From contig JAKAXM010000013.1 in the NCBI GenBank assembly GCA_021816625.1, forward strand, positions 1 through 64,000: DNA of 64,000 nt. The letters are read 5' to 3'. A program made the position numbers and the translations under genes. Positions 1-8,841 of this stretch are shown here, one piece after another. The stretch is from Pseudomonadota bacterium. Its GTDB lineage: Bacteria; Pseudomonadota; Gammaproteobacteria; Acidiferrobacterales; Acidiferrobacteraceae. Below the pieces are notes generated by a model. The model did no database searches. It saw only the letters and a list, made by a program, of their open reading frames with translations, and had not been told where the DNA came from. Numbering within the stretch: position 1 is the stretch's first letter; every line of letters starts with the position of its first letter.

Positions 1-2
1 TG

Positions 3-176
3 CGCTGGCGGGAGCGGACCCACAGACGCTTGCTGTGCACCCGCGCGCGAACCCTGCGGCAGGCCGTGCGGGCGCTGCTCGTGGGCCGGCGTCATATCGA
101 AACATCCCGGCGCTCTGGTGCGTTGGGATCCTTTTCAAGGGCCGATACGGTCCTTTCGCGGAAGATCTCACCATGA
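3..176 (+). CDS. C-terminal fragment of an unidentified protein (5' end outside window)
   Basis: Frame 3 is open from the left edge to a TGA at 174-176. The first ~100 bases use mostly G or C at third codon positions, as the confident genes here do. The stop overlaps the ATG of the next gene as ATGA, a junction seen repeatedly in this window. The visible tail is very arginine-rich and shows no motif I recognise. Frames 1 and 2 are also open in this short stretch, so the reading frame rests only on codon use and the ATGA junction. Confidence 0.35.
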   Translation, partial: RWRERTHRRLLCTRARTLRQAVRALLVGRRHIETSRRSGALGSFSRADTVLSRKISP

Positions 177-745
177 CCAAGAACGCCTTGTGGACGATTG
201 TGATGCTGAGCATGGCGCAGGTTGCCTTCGCCGAACACGGATTTCAGCCCGGGCTGTGGAGGATGACGCAGATCTATTCCGGGCTGATGCAAGGGACCGG
301 TCGCAGTTCGGTATGCCTGCGCGATCTTCAGCAGGAGGCCCACACGGGCGCGACCTTCGGGCCTGCGATGCCGGTGCCTGGTGCCATGCGGATTCGGATC
401 ACGCATACGCTTCATAGCACGACGGTGACCTGGGGGGACCGCATGCGCCAAGGCTCCGCGGTGACGCGCGATCGCGGGTGGTACCGGTTCACGCGCCGCG
501 GACCCCTGTATGTCATGCGGGGCGCCTGGGTCCGGAGCCAGACGCGCAACGGACAGAAGTCTGTCATCCATGAAACCCTGCGCGGCCGCCGGGTGAGCCG
601 CGTCTGTCCCGCGGCCCTGCCGGCGCCCGTATTCGTCTCTCCGGCCCTGCAGAGCCTGAACGCCGAAAACGCCAAATTGCAGGCGGCGACGCAGCAGGCG
701 ATGGCGGCGCTCGCGAAGTTGAAGAAGGCGGGGGAGGTCCCTTGA
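173..745 (+). CDS. DUF3617-like secreted protein
   Basis: A 190-residue protein of unknown function. Residues 1-20 form a signal peptide with a likely cut after AFA, so it is probably periplasmic. The mature part opens with FQPGLW, like the PGLW start of DUF3617 proteins, and has cysteines at 48 and 145 that could form a disulfide. A short alanine/lysine-rich helical tail (about 158-187) may be a coiled coil. I chose ATG 173 rather than the upstream in-frame start at 35 because it places the signal peptide at the N-terminus and overlaps the upstream stop as ATGA. The DUF3617 assignment rests on motif memory only. Confidence 0.7.
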   Translation: MTKNALWTIVMLSMAQVAFAEHGFQPGLWRMTQIYSGLMQGTGRSSVCLRDLQQEAHTGATFGPAMPVPGAMRIRITHTLHSTTVTWGDRMRQGSAVTRDRGWYRFTRRGPLYVMRGAWVRSQTRNGQKSVIHETLRGRRVSRVCPAALPAPVFVSPALQSLNAENAKLQAATQQAMAALAKLKKAGEVP

Positions 746-1502
746 AAAGCCGCCGCCCATGCTGCGCCGAGCTGGGATAGCCGCGTCGGTCGGCAAGCCA
801 TGGCGAGCCATCCAAAGGAGGCCCTAGGCTCTGTCAGGAGATATTTGCTGCAATGACATTGGCCTGTTGCACGCAAAGCGAAGGCATGGGTTCGGGCTAC
901 AGCGCACAGTCACGCGAACCATGTGCCCTGCGACGGTGCGCTAGTCTCTATCGCGATCCGCGCCGCGTGGGTCTAGCGCTATCGGGGCCCGACCCACACG
1001 GAAGCGATCGATGACATCACCCCTGCATCGCTATCCTTAAAGACCACCGGAAACGGCGACCGGACCGACGGAGCTTGCGGTCGTTGGCCTCCCAGGCGGC
1101 GGCCGGCTGCCTCCCGAGATGGCCCGCGGCTACTATTGCCGATCGGCACGAGAGGGTCTGATAGAGGCCGTGCCTACCAAGACTTGGAAGAGCCCATCAA
1201 GTCTTCCCGCATGCCAGGAAGGGAATGGGCGCGGTCAGGCCGATACAATCCGTCTGGCGCCAGGATCGCGGTGGGTCGCTCCCGCTCGCGGACTCATTGA
1301 GGCGGGATTTGCGGGGACGTAGGAGAGGCTTCATACTAGCAGTCCCGGCTGGCCGCTCGCGCGGCCGGGGCGGGCCGTACGCGGCCTTGGCTGTCATAAA
1401 TGGGGGCCCGTAGCGCGCACGGCCAGGATGCCTTGATGGCGCCATGGGCTGGGCCTCGAGCTCGGCTGCCGGCTCGCGAGGTCCGCCACTCCTACGGAAG
1501 GC
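746..1502. other. Intergenic region without a supportable gene
   Basis: About 750 bases lie between the DUF3617-like gene and dacB. The ORFs here are short, lack Shine-Dalgarno sequences and have amino-acid compositions typical of random GC-rich frames. A GC-rich hairpin of about 13 bp with one mismatch sits near 1346-1376 (arms built around GGCCGC/GCGGCC) without a following T-run. I see no tRNA, no clear promoter and no transposase remnant. It is the longest apparently non-coding stretch in the window. Confidence 0.6.
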
Positions 1503-2927
1503 ATGATGAAGTCATTTGTCCGCACTACCGCCCTGCTGAGCGGTCTCTTGATGGGCCCAGGGCTGGTCCACGCCGATACCCTACCCCTTTCATTGCGTCG
1601 CCTGTTTGCGCGCGAACATGTTCCGCTAAACGGGATCAGCATCTATTTGCAACGCGTGCATGCATATCATCCGATCCTCGCCTATCGGGCCGACGTTCCG
1701 CGCGACCCGGCATCGGTCATGAAGCTTGTGACCGCGCTTGTGAGCCTAAATGTCCTCGGACCGGCGTACACCTGGGTCACAGGGGCCTATGCCCGTGGGC
1801 CCATTCGCGATGGCGTTCTGCATGGCAACCTGTATATTCGCGGGGAGGGGGACCCTTACCTCATTACGAAATCCTTCTGGGACCTTCTCCATGGCCTGCG
1901 ACGCCTCGGGATCCGGACGATCACCGGGGATCTCGTCTTGGATCAGGATTACCTGCAACCGCCCGTCGGGGCGCGCGGCGCCTTCGATGGTTTGCGTGAC
2001 CGCACCTATAATGTGCGTCCGCAGGCCCTGCTGGTTAATTTTCAGGCGGTGGAGTTCCGGTTCTTGCCCGGCCGGCGGCGGGTGCGGGTGTTGCCAGATC
2101 CTTTTCCGGCGACACTCACGGTGAGAAATGAACTGCGTCTTGGCGGCGGGGCTTGCGGGGACTGGCGGTCGGACGTGCATCTGCGCCTCGAGCACCGGCC
2201 GGATGGTAACGTCGCGATCTTTACGGGCCGCTATCCGCGGGCTTGCGGGCCGCAGCATCTCTACCGGGTTACGGACAACGACCGCCGCTACGTGGGCGGG
2301 GTCTTTGAGGAGCTGTGGCGCGAGCAGGGCGGAATCTTCCATGGCCGCTTCCGTGAAGGCGGTTTGCCCCCCCATGCGCGGCTTTTGTATCAGGTCCATT
2401 CGCGGCCCCTAGCCGATATCCTGCGTAGCGTCGACAAGTACAGCAACAACGTGATGGGCCGCCTTCTCGTCATGACCTTGGGCGCTGTGGAGGAGGGTAC
2501 GCCGGGCACGAATGCCAAAGGTCTGCAGGTGATGCGCCGATGGTTGTCGGCTCACGGTCTGCGGCTTCGGCATCTCGTGCTGCGCAACGGCGTGGGCCTG
2601 TCGCGTTCCGAACGGATCACGGCGGCGGAGGTAGGAGAGGTACTCCGCTATGCCTATAATGGCCGCTACATGCCAGAGTATGTTTCGTCGCTACCGATCG
2701 CGGGGATCGACGGGACACTGCGGTATCGTTTTTTGGGCTCACCGGTGGTCGGAAATCTACACGGCAAGACGGGCACGATCAACGGCGTAGACACCCTAGC
2801 TGGGTATCTGCAACGGGGCCGGCGGCGGTATATTGTCGTGGTGCTCGAGAATTACCCGGATGCCGACACAGAGCGCGGGTTTCGCGCCGAAGATGGCGTC
2901 ATCAAGTGGCTATATGCCCGTAAGTGA
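1503..2927 (+). CDS. dacB: D-alanyl-D-alanine carboxypeptidase/endopeptidase (PBP4 family)
   Basis: A periplasmic serine peptidase that trims D-Ala from peptidoglycan stem peptides and cuts DD-crosslinks. A signal peptide spans about residues 1-24 (ending VHA). All three penicillin-binding signatures are present: SVMK with catalytic Ser71 and Lys74, SNN at 314-316, and HGKTG with Lys422. The large insert between the first two motifs and the length of 474 residues fit the class C PBP4/DacB family. The start is the first of two adjacent ATGs (1503 and 1506), preceded by ACGGAAG. It lies 9 bases upstream of gltA on the same strand. Confidence 0.95.
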   Translation: MMKSFVRTTALLSGLLMGPGLVHADTLPLSLRRLFAREHVPLNGISIYLQRVHAYHPILAYRADVPRDPASVMKLVTALVSLNVLGPAYTWVTGAYARGPIRDGVLHGNLYIRGEGDPYLITKSFWDLLHGLRRLGIRTITGDLVLDQDYLQPPVGARGAFDGLRDRTYNVRPQALLVNFQAVEFRFLPGRRRVRVLPDPFPATLTVRNELRLGGGACGDWRSDVHLRLEHRPDGNVAIFTGRYPRACGPQHLYRVTDNDRRYVGGVFEELWREQGGIFHGRFREGGLPPHARLLYQVHSRPLADILRSVDKYSNNVMGRLLVMTLGAVEEGTPGTNAKGLQVMRRWLSAHGLRLRHLVLRNGVGLSRSERITAAEVGEVLRYAYNGRYMPEYVSSLPIAGIDGTLRYRFLGSPVVGNLHGKTGTINGVDTLAGYLQRGRRRYIVVVLENYPDADTERGFRAEDGVIKWLYARK

Positions 2928-2936
2928 GGAGGCGTT

Positions 2937-4223
2937 GTGACGAAATACGTAAGTGCGGTCATGGGTGATGATCCGGGGGACGGGACCTTGCCCGTGCTCG
3001 AGGGGACCCTAGGACCGCAGGCGGTCGACATCCAGTCGCTCTACGCCCGCCACGGCTTGCTTGCCTACGATCCTGGGTATCGCTCTACGGCTTCTTGCAA
3101 GAGCGCCATCACCTTCGTCGATGGCGACGCCGGTATCCTGGCGTACCGGGGCTATCCCATCGAGCAGTTGGCCCAAAAAAGCCGCTTTACGGAAGTGGCC
3201 TACCTGCTCATGTTCGGCGAACTCCCGACGCCTGCCGAGGAGGCCGCCTTTCGTAATTCGATATGCGAGCACAACCTCCTGCACGAGCAGGTGATCAGCT
3301 TCTATCGAGGTTTTCGCCGCGACGCGCACCCGATGGCCGTCATGGTCGGCGTGGTCGGGGCCTTGTCGGCTTTCTATCACGACGATATGGATATCCGGGA
3401 TCCTGAGCAGCGCATCAATGCCGCGATCCGGCTTGTGGCAAAGATGCCGGCGATCGCGGCGGCGAGCTATACCTACAGTATCGGCAGGCCTTTGCGCTAT
3501 CCGCGCAACGACTACGATTACGCCGCGAATTTCATGCAAATGCTATTTGGTATGCCGAACCGGGAGTTCGTGCTGGATCCGGTCCAAGCCCGCGCCATGG
3601 ATCGTATCCTCATCCTCCATGCCGATCATGAACAGAACGCGTCGACTTCGACTGTGCGCATGGCGGCCTCGTCGGGCGCCAATCCGTTTGCCTGCATAGC
3701 AGCCGGCATCGCAAGCCTCTGGGGTCCCGCCCACGGGGGGGCCAACGAGGAGGTCGTGAAGATGCTTATGGACATCGGGTCTCCCGAGAACATTCCGAAG
3801 GCGATTGCCCGCGCCAAGGACAAGAACGACCCGTTTAGGCTCATGGGGTTCGGCCATCGCGTCTACAAGAATTTCGATCCCCGCGCGCGGATGATCCAGG
3901 AGAGCGCGCGCGAGGTGCTCGCGCATCTGGGTCTTGAGAACGATCCCTTGATGGCCGTGGCCATGGAGCTTGAGCAGATCGCTCTCAAGGACGAATATTT
4001 CATCGAACGCCGGCTCTACCCGAACGTGGATTTCTACTCGGGGATACTGTTGCGTGCCATGGGCATACCGACAAAGATGTTCACGGCCGTCTTTGCGGTG
4101 GCGCGTACGGCGGGCTGGGTGAGCCAGTGGCTCGAACTGCACAACGATTCGACGCACGGTATCGACCGCCCGCGGCAGCTGTATATCGGCAAGGGCTTGC
4201 GCGACTATCCGGCCGGCCGCTGA
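2937..4223 (+). CDS. gltA: Citrate synthase
   Basis: Condenses acetyl-CoA and oxaloacetate to citrate at the entry of the TCA cycle. The 428 residues match the hexameric, NADH-sensitive type II enzyme of gammaproteobacteria. The catalytic triad is intact: His266 in PAHGGAN, His307 in GFGHRVYKN and Asp365 in YPNVDFYSG, nearly the E. coli numbering (264/305/362). It starts at GTG 2937, just after a GAGGAGG Shine-Dalgarno and nine bases past dacB. A strong hairpin follows the gene. icd and sucCD elsewhere in the window belong to the same cycle. Confidence 0.97.
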   Translation: MTKYVSAVMGDDPGDGTLPVLEGTLGPQAVDIQSLYARHGLLAYDPGYRSTASCKSAITFVDGDAGILAYRGYPIEQLAQKSRFTEVAYLLMFGELPTPAEEAAFRNSICEHNLLHEQVISFYRGFRRDAHPMAVMVGVVGALSAFYHDDMDIRDPEQRINAAIRLVAKMPAIAAASYTYSIGRPLRYPRNDYDYAANFMQMLFGMPNREFVLDPVQARAMDRILILHADHEQNASTSTVRMAASSGANPFACIAAGIASLWGPAHGGANEEVVKMLMDIGSPENIPKAIARAKDKNDPFRLMGFGHRVYKNFDPRARMIQESAREVLAHLGLENDPLMAVAMELEQIALKDEYFIERRLYPNVDFYSGILLRAMGIPTKMFTAVFAVARTAGWVSQWLELHNDSTHGIDRPRQLYIGKGLRDYPAGR

Positions 4224-4252
4224 CCCCGGGACGCGGTTTCGTCAGTAAGAGC

Positions 4253-4280
4253 GCAGGCCGCCCGGACGGGGGCGGCCTGC
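4253..4280. terminator. Perfect hairpin between convergent gltA and DAHP synthase genes
   Basis: An 11-bp perfect stem (GCAGGCCGCCC with GGGCGGCCTGC) around a 6-base loop lies between the two converging stop codons. There is no run of T on the gltA side and only a short TCTT on the other side, so it may act in both directions as a barrier or 3'-end stabiliser rather than as a classic intrinsic terminator. Confidence 0.6.
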
Positions 4281-4308
4281 TGTGGCGGCAACGATATGTC
4301 CTTGTCGC

Positions 4309-5436
4309 TTAGGACGCGGTTTCGGCCAGGAAGCGGCCGGCCGCCGCCACGCGGCGCAGATAGGCCTCGCGGGCGATGGCGATGTCTTCGAGAAAGTAGG
4401 GGAGTTCCCGTAGCAAGAGGGCCTGCGGGCCGTCGACGAGGGCCTTCTTGGGTTCGGGATGGAAGTCCACGAGGACCATGTTGGCGCCTGCAATGACGCC
4501 CTGCGCCGTGACCTGTTGGATGTCGAGCAGGCCATCCGGTCCACGGTCCCGGGACCCCACGGAATGCGAGGGATCGATGCACACGGGCATGCGCGTGAGC
4601 CGCTTGACGACCGGCACATGGGCGAAGTCTACGAAGTTGCGGTGTGGGTCGCCCATATTGGTCTTCATGCCGCGCAGGCCGAAGATGACATTACGGTTGC
4701 CCTCGCTCGCGACATACTCAGCGGCGTTCAAAGACTCTTCCAGGGTAATACCGAAGCCGCGCTTAAGGAGTACCGGGAACTCGTTCTGGCGCCCGACGAT
4801 CTTCAAAAGCTCGAAGTTTTGCGTATTGCGGGTCCCGATCTGGAGCATAACGCCGGTCGGCGAGCCCGTTTTGTGGAGTGCCTCGCGGATCTCGTCTAGA
4901 TGCGAGTCGTGGGTGATCTCCATGGCAATGACGCGAATGCCGTGCTTGCCGGCAATCTCGAAGACCCACGGCAGACACGAGGCCCCATGGCCCTGGAAGG
5001 AATAGGGGTTGGTGCGCGGCTTGTAGGCCCCCATGCGCGTACAGACCTGCCCGTTGTCGGCCAGCGCTTTCATCATCTGATCGACGTGGAGTGGGTTGTC
5101 GACGGCGCAGAGCCCGGCAAAGACGTTCAGGGTGTCCTGGGCGAACCGTACGCCCTTATACTCAAAGCCCGTCGGGCGTTTGTCGTCGTGGTGGCGCCCC
5201 AGGATGCGGTATTCCTCCTCGATGCTCACCACGCGTTCGACCCCCGGGAGGGTCTCGATCTCTTTTTGATCGAAGGCGCTGGTGTCGCCAATCAAATAGA
5301 CCTCGGTCAGCGTGACTAGGGCGCCCACCTCTTCATGGACGCGCAGGCTGATGCCTGGCTTTTGGGCCAGAAAGGCCATCAGCTCCCGAAATTCGGGGCT
5401 GTCTTTTGTTACGTGGGACTTTAACACGACAATCAT
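4309..5436 (-). CDS. 3-deoxy-7-phosphoheptulonate (DAHP) synthase, type I-beta with N-terminal regulatory domain
   Basis: Joins phosphoenolpyruvate and erythrose-4-phosphate in the first step of the shikimate pathway; aroC, which encodes the last step, is also in this window. Residues 1-~75 look like the ferredoxin-like/ACT-type regulatory domain of Thermotoga-type enzymes. The TIM-barrel signatures are RMGAYKPRTNPYSFQG (134-149), VLLKRG (222-227) and CIDPSH (276-281). The usual ERGIRT phosphate-binding motif reads LRGMKT (244-249): the arginine is kept but the glutamate is lost. The length of 375 residues is normal for the two-domain form. It stands alone on the minus strand. Confidence 0.9.
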   Translation of the reverse strand: MIVVLKSHVTKDSPEFRELMAFLAQKPGISLRVHEEVGALVTLTEVYLIGDTSAFDQKEIETLPGVERVVSIEEEYRILGRHHDDKRPTGFEYKGVRFAQDTLNVFAGLCAVDNPLHVDQMMKALADNGQVCTRMGAYKPRTNPYSFQGHGASCLPWVFEIAGKHGIRVIAMEITHDSHLDEIREALHKTGSPTGVMLQIGTRNTQNFELLKIVGRQNEFPVLLKRGFGITLEESLNAAEYVASEGNRNVIFGLRGMKTNMGDPHRNFVDFAHVPVVKRLTRMPVCIDPSHSVGSRDRGPDGLLDIQQVTAQGVIAGANMVLVDFHPEPKKALVDGPQALLLRELPYFLEDIAIAREAYLRRVAAAGRFLAETAS

Positions 5437-5565
5437 GAGTGATCCTTAAAGCGGCGCCACAGGCCGGCGCGGCGCTATTCTAGCAAGTCCGGGGGCGGGC
5501 GCCTATCGCCGATGCGCGGTGGTGCGGGGTACCGATCGCAGGCCGGACGCAAGCCCATCCCAGGA

Positions 5566-5594
5566 TTGTTTTGCCCACGCTGTTGACGTAGCAT
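5566..5594 (+). promoter_or_regulatory. Candidate sigma-70 promoter of the first cold-shock gene
   Basis: TTGTTT, a 17-base spacer and TAGCAT precede the csp ORF. Predicted transcription start is near 5601, leaving a leader of about 100 bases, as is usual for cold-shock mRNAs whose 5' UTR controls translation. The -35 match is weak (3 of 6), so the call relies on spacing and context. Confidence 0.35.
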
Positions 5595-5699
5595 AAATTT
5601 TGCGTTCCTGGGAGCGTGGCGCAGGTGGACGCGGCTGTGTACCCCGGGGCGAGGGATAGGGTCGCCCGCGGGGCGAAAGGGAAGAAAATAAGAGGTTTT

Positions 5700-5903
5700 A
5701 TGCAGACCGGTACCGTGAAGTGGTTTAACGATGCAAAGGGTTTTGGGTTCATTACGCCAAGTGACGGGAGTGCCGATGTATTCGTGCACTTTTCCACGAT
5801 CGAAGGCGAGGGGTTCCGGACCCTGAGCGAAGGCCAGCAGGTCGAGTTCGAGTCGACTCGTGGTCCTAAAGGGATGCAGGCGGCGCGGGTCGTGCCCCGC
5901 TAG
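5700..5903 (+). CDS. Cold-shock domain protein (CspA family)
   Basis: A 67-residue single OB-fold protein that binds single-stranded RNA/DNA and melts mRNA structure. RNP1 (KGFGFITP) and RNP2 (DVFVHF) are intact. I chose ATG 5700 because it gives the canonical [10 protein letters not shown] start; an upstream in-frame ATG at 5616 would add 28 unrelated residues that lie in the leader. It is one of two paralogues here, the other being at 32457-32660. It stands alone, so it is probably transcribed by itself. Confidence 0.93.
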   Translation: MQTGTVKWFNDAKGFGFITPSDGSADVFVHFSTIEGEGFRTLSEGQQVEFESTRGPKGMQAARVVPR

Positions 5904-6073
5904 ACCGCCGTCGGCAGCGCGGGCCGGAGACCGGTCGCGCCAGGCGGGGATCGTACGGAAGGACGCGTCGGCGATCCCGCCCCGCTGCCTGGAAGGCGCG
6001 ACCAATCGGCGGTCGCTGGCATCCCTCACAAGAGCCGTATCGAGCGGCCGCTTGCAGGCGGCTTTAGGATGCT

Positions 6074-6619
6074 ATGTCGCTGGTTGGACTCATTCACGGC
6101 TATGGTTACGCGGCGGTCTTGGTGGGCTGCTTCTTTGAAGGGGAGACCATTCTGTTGCTGGGCGGTGTTGCCGCCGAGCAAGGTTATCTCGTATTGCCCG
6201 GGGTGATTGCCGCCGCCTTCGTAGGTAGCCTGAGCGGCGACCAGGTGTTCTTTTATTTGGGACGGCGCTACGGTCCCGACTTCGTGGCGCGCAAGCCCCG
6301 GCTCAGGCGGGCCTCCGAGCGGCTGCAGGGCTGGGTCGGCCGCCACCAGACACTGCTGGTCCTCGGATTTCGTTTTCTCTATGGCTTACGGAGTGCGGCC
6401 CCGTTCGTGTTCGGGGCAAGCCCCATCGGGCGCGCGCGCTTTGCCTTGCTGAATGCGGTTGGGGCCGCCGTGTGGGCCGTAGCCGTAGGCTACGCGGGCT
6501 ATGCCGCGGGAGACGCGTTTGCCGCCGCCCTCGCGCGCTTCGGGCATTACGAGTTGATGGCGCTTTTCGCCGCCGCCCTCGCCGCTGGCATCTGGCTCTG
6601 GTCGCGCTATCGCTCCTAG
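6074..6619 (+). CDS. DedA/VTT-domain membrane protein
   Basis: A 181-residue integral inner-membrane protein of the DedA family, implicated in lipid flipping (undecaprenyl phosphate or phospholipid) and membrane homeostasis. The typical pattern is visible: an early hydrophobic segment with FFEGETILLLGG (acidic residues in a re-entrant loop), GDQVFFYLGRRYG, and the basic motif FRFLYGLRSAAPFVFG. The C-terminus is a strongly hydrophobic helix ending in a positive tail. A second VTT domain occurs in the phospholipase D fusion at 17209-19329. It stands alone; the ligand is unknown. Confidence 0.85.
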   Translation: MSLVGLIHGYGYAAVLVGCFFEGETILLLGGVAAEQGYLVLPGVIAAAFVGSLSGDQVFFYLGRRYGPDFVARKPRLRRASERLQGWVGRHQTLLVLGFRFLYGLRSAAPFVFGASPIGRARFALLNAVGAAVWAVAVGYAGYAAGDAFAAALARFGHYELMALFAAALAAGIWLWSRYRS

Positions 6620-6632
6620 GCCCGGTAAGGCC

Positions 6633-6658
6633 CCCGCGGGCTGTGTCGGCGGGTTTTT
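6633..6658 (+). terminator. Candidate intrinsic terminator after the DedA gene
   Basis: CCCGC and GCGGG arms around an 11-base loop are followed by TTTTT, 14 bases past the DedA stop. The stem is only 5 bp, but the T-run is one of the few in this GC-rich sequence. Confidence 0.4.
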
Positions 6659-6691
6659 AGGTCAGGGTCCGGGACGCGATGCCGGGGCCCT

Positions 6692-7966
6692 TCACGACCG
6701 GGGCGGCGTGGCGATGCGCTCCAGGGCCTGCGCATAGAAGCCGTCGGTCCCGTGACGATGTGGCCAGAGCCGTAGGCCCGGGCCCTCGCCGCCGGCCGGC
6801 AAAGGGATCGCGCGGCGCGCAAGGATGGCGGGGGTGTCGAGGGCCGTAAACTCGGGGTGGCTCGCGAGGAAGGCGGTAATGACGTCTTCATTCTCGGCCG
6901 GCAGCAGGCTGCAGGTGGCATAGACGAGACGGCCGCCGGGACGCACGAGACGGGCGGCATCGGCCAGGATCTGGCCGGCTTCGTGCGCGAGTCGTGCGAC
7001 GCGCTGGGCATCCAGCCGCCATTTGATATCCGGGCTGCGGCGCAAGGTGCCGGTGCCGCTACAGGGGGCGTCTACCAGGACCCGGTCGATCTTGCCATGA
7101 AGGCGTTTGAGACGCGTGTCGGTGCTACCGCTTAGGGTCAAGATGCGCAGGTTATCGCAGCCGGCGCGCGCGGCCCGTTCCCGGAGGCGATCCAGGCGCC
7201 GCTGGGCGGTGTCGCACGCATAGATCGTCCCCGTGTTAGTGAGCAGGGCGGCGATATGCAGGGTTTTGCCGCCGGCGCCCGCACAATAATCGACCACGCG
7301 TTCTCCGCGTCGGGGTTCGAGCAAGGGCGCTATGAGCTGGCTGCCCTCGTCTTGGATCTCGAAATGGCCGGCGGCGAACTCCGCCGTCCGAAAAAGCCCG
7401 GCCCGTGAGGTGCGCCGCAAGCCCCAGGGCGACAGAGGTGCCGCGTGCAGCTCATGGCCGGCCCGGGCCAAGGCCGCCTGCAAGGCGGCGCGGTCGGTCT
7501 TTAGGGTATTGCAGCGCAGGTCGAGGGGCGCGGGCGCGAGCAGGCTTTCGGCGAGTGCTGCGGCCTCGGCGGGACCGAGCAGGGCGAGCAGGTCTTCGGC
7601 AAACCAGTCGGGTAGGCTCGCGCGAATGGCAAACGGATAGTCGGCGCGCGGACGGCGGGCCGCGGCTATGAGACCGTCGGGATCGGCCACCCCGAGCGCG
7701 CGCAACTGGCGCGCGTTATAGCCAGACTCGGCGGCGAGGTAGGCCGCCAGCACGGCGGCCGGGGCCTCGCTGTGGGCGATGGTGGTCAGCAGGCGGTGAC
7801 GCCGCAGGGTGCCGTAGACGAGTTCGGCTATGGTGCCGCGGTCGGCCGTTCCGAGCTTGGGCTCGGAGCGGAAGAATCGGTCCATGTGGGCATCAGCGGC
7901 CCCGGGGCTCGCGAGTATGCTCCCAAGCAGCCGGATGCTGGCCTGGTAGAGGCCGCTCGTGATCAA
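6692..7966 (-). CDS. rsmB: 16S rRNA m5C methyltransferase, RsmB family
   Basis: Methylates a cytosine (C967 in E. coli) of 16S rRNA using S-adenosylmethionine. An N-terminal NusB-like RNA-binding region is followed by a Rossmann methyltransferase with SAM motif DYCAGAGGKT and the two catalytic cysteine motifs DAPCSGTG and ATCSLLPAE. Family similarity begins only at LYQASIRLLG, so I prefer the TTG at 7966, whose TTGA overlaps the stop of aguB. An in-frame start at 8029 would add 21 residues inside aguB. It is the third gene of the run aguA-aguB-rsmB. About 424 residues, normal for the family. Confidence 0.88.
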   Translation of the reverse strand: MITSGLYQASIRLLGSILASPGAADAHMDRFFRSEPKLGTADRGTIAELVYGTLRRHRLLTTIAHSEAPAAVLAAYLAAESGYNARQLRALGVADPDGLIAAARRPRADYPFAIRASLPDWFAEDLLALLGPAEAAALAESLLAPAPLDLRCNTLKTDRAALQAALARAGHELHAAPLSPWGLRRTSRAGLFRTAEFAAGHFEIQDEGSQLIAPLLEPRRGERVVDYCAGAGGKTLHIAALLTNTGTIYACDTAQRRLDRLRERAARAGCDNLRILTLSGSTDTRLKRLHGKIDRVLVDAPCSGTGTLRRSPDIKWRLDAQRVARLAHEAGQILADAARLVRPGGRLVYATCSLLPAENEDVITAFLASHPEFTALDTPAILARRAIPLPAGGEGPGLRLWPHRHGTDGFYAQALERIATPPRS

Positions 7967-8841
7967 TCGCGGTAACGCTTCTGGAGATCGGCGTAGGCGT
8001 CGATACGCCGGTCGCGGAGAAACGGCCATATCTGACGGGTCCGTTCGCTATGCCCCGGGTCGATCTGTGCCAGCACGATACCGGGCTCGGCACCGGCGCG
8101 GGCGAGCCATTCCCCTTGGGGGCCGCAGGCAAAGCTTCCGCCCCAGAAGGCGATACCGGAGGTGGCGCCACTTGGGTCGTTTTCGAGTCCACAGCGATTG
8201 GCGACCAGCACCGGGATCCCGTTGGCGACGGCGTGACCGCGCTGGACAAGCTCCCAGGCCTCTTTCTGGCGCGTCTTTTCGGCATCATCGTCGCGCGGAT
8301 CGAAACCGATCGCCGTGGGATAGACGAGCATGTCGGCGCCGGACAGCGCCATGAGGCGCGCGGCCTCCGGATACCACTGATCCCAACAGACGAGGACGCC
8401 CAGACGGCCGACGCTCGTGGAGATGGGGTGAAAGCCGAGATCCCCGGGCGTGAAGTAGTATTTCTCATAGAATCCCGGGTCGTCTGGGATGTGCATCTTG
8501 CGGTAGCGGCCGACCAGCCGCCCATCGTTTTCAAAGACCACGGCCGTATTGTGGTAGAGACCGCTCGCCCGGCGCTCGAACAAGGACCCTACGATCACCA
8601 GGGACAGGTCGCGCGCGAGCGCCCCGAGGCGCTCCGTGGAGGGTCCTGGTATGGGTTCGGCCCGCGCGAATTCCGCCGCATTCTCCCATTGGCAAAAGTA
8701 GGGCCCGTTATGCAGTTCCTGCAGCACGGCAAGCTTGGCACCCTGGGCCTTGGCCGCCCGCAGGCCTCCCTCGATACGGCCCCATACGTCGTCTGGGCTG
8801 CCGCTCGCGCTGTGTTGAATCAAGGCCGCGCGCAGGCTCAT
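7963..8841 (-). CDS. aguB: N-carbamoylputrescine amidase
   Basis: A nitrilase-superfamily hydrolase that converts N-carbamoylputrescine to putrescine, CO2 and ammonia, the second step of the agmatine route to polyamines. The catalytic Glu42 (QELHNGPYF), Lys115 (YRKMHIPDDPGFYEKYYF) and Cys152 (VCWDQWYPEAARL) are all present, and the flanking sequences are typical of AguB rather than generic nitrilases. It has 292 residues. The ATG at 8841 overlaps the aguA stop as ATGA, and its own stop overlaps rsmB as TTGA. Its immediate partner is the agmatine deiminase gene. Confidence 0.95.
   Translation of the reverse strand: MSLRAALIQHSASGSPDDVWGRIEGGLRAAKAQGAKLAVLQELHNGPYFCQWENAAEFARAEPIPGPSTERLGALARDLSLVIVGSLFERRASGLYHNTAVVFENDGRLVGRYRKMHIPDDPGFYEKYYFTPGDLGFHPISTSVGRLGVLVCWDQWYPEAARLMALSGADMLVYPTAIGFDPRDDDAEKTRQKEAWELVQRGHAVANGIPVLVANRCGLENDPSGATSGIAFWGGSFACGPQGEWLARAGAEPGIVLAQIDPGHSERTRQIWPFLRDRRIDAYADLQKRYRD

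Noticed and set aside
828-880. Possible insertion-sequence end (GGCTCTGTCAGG...)
   Set aside because: Resembles some IS termini, but there is no matching inverted repeat, target duplication or transposase nearby.
1400-1999. 199-codon ORF overlapping the dacB start
   Set aside because: Overlaps the dacB signal peptide and SxxK region in another frame and shows no family motif.
5583-5588. TTGACG as a -35 box for the first csp gene
   Set aside because: No -10-like hexamer lies 15-19 bases downstream; TTGTTT-N17-TAGCAT fits better.
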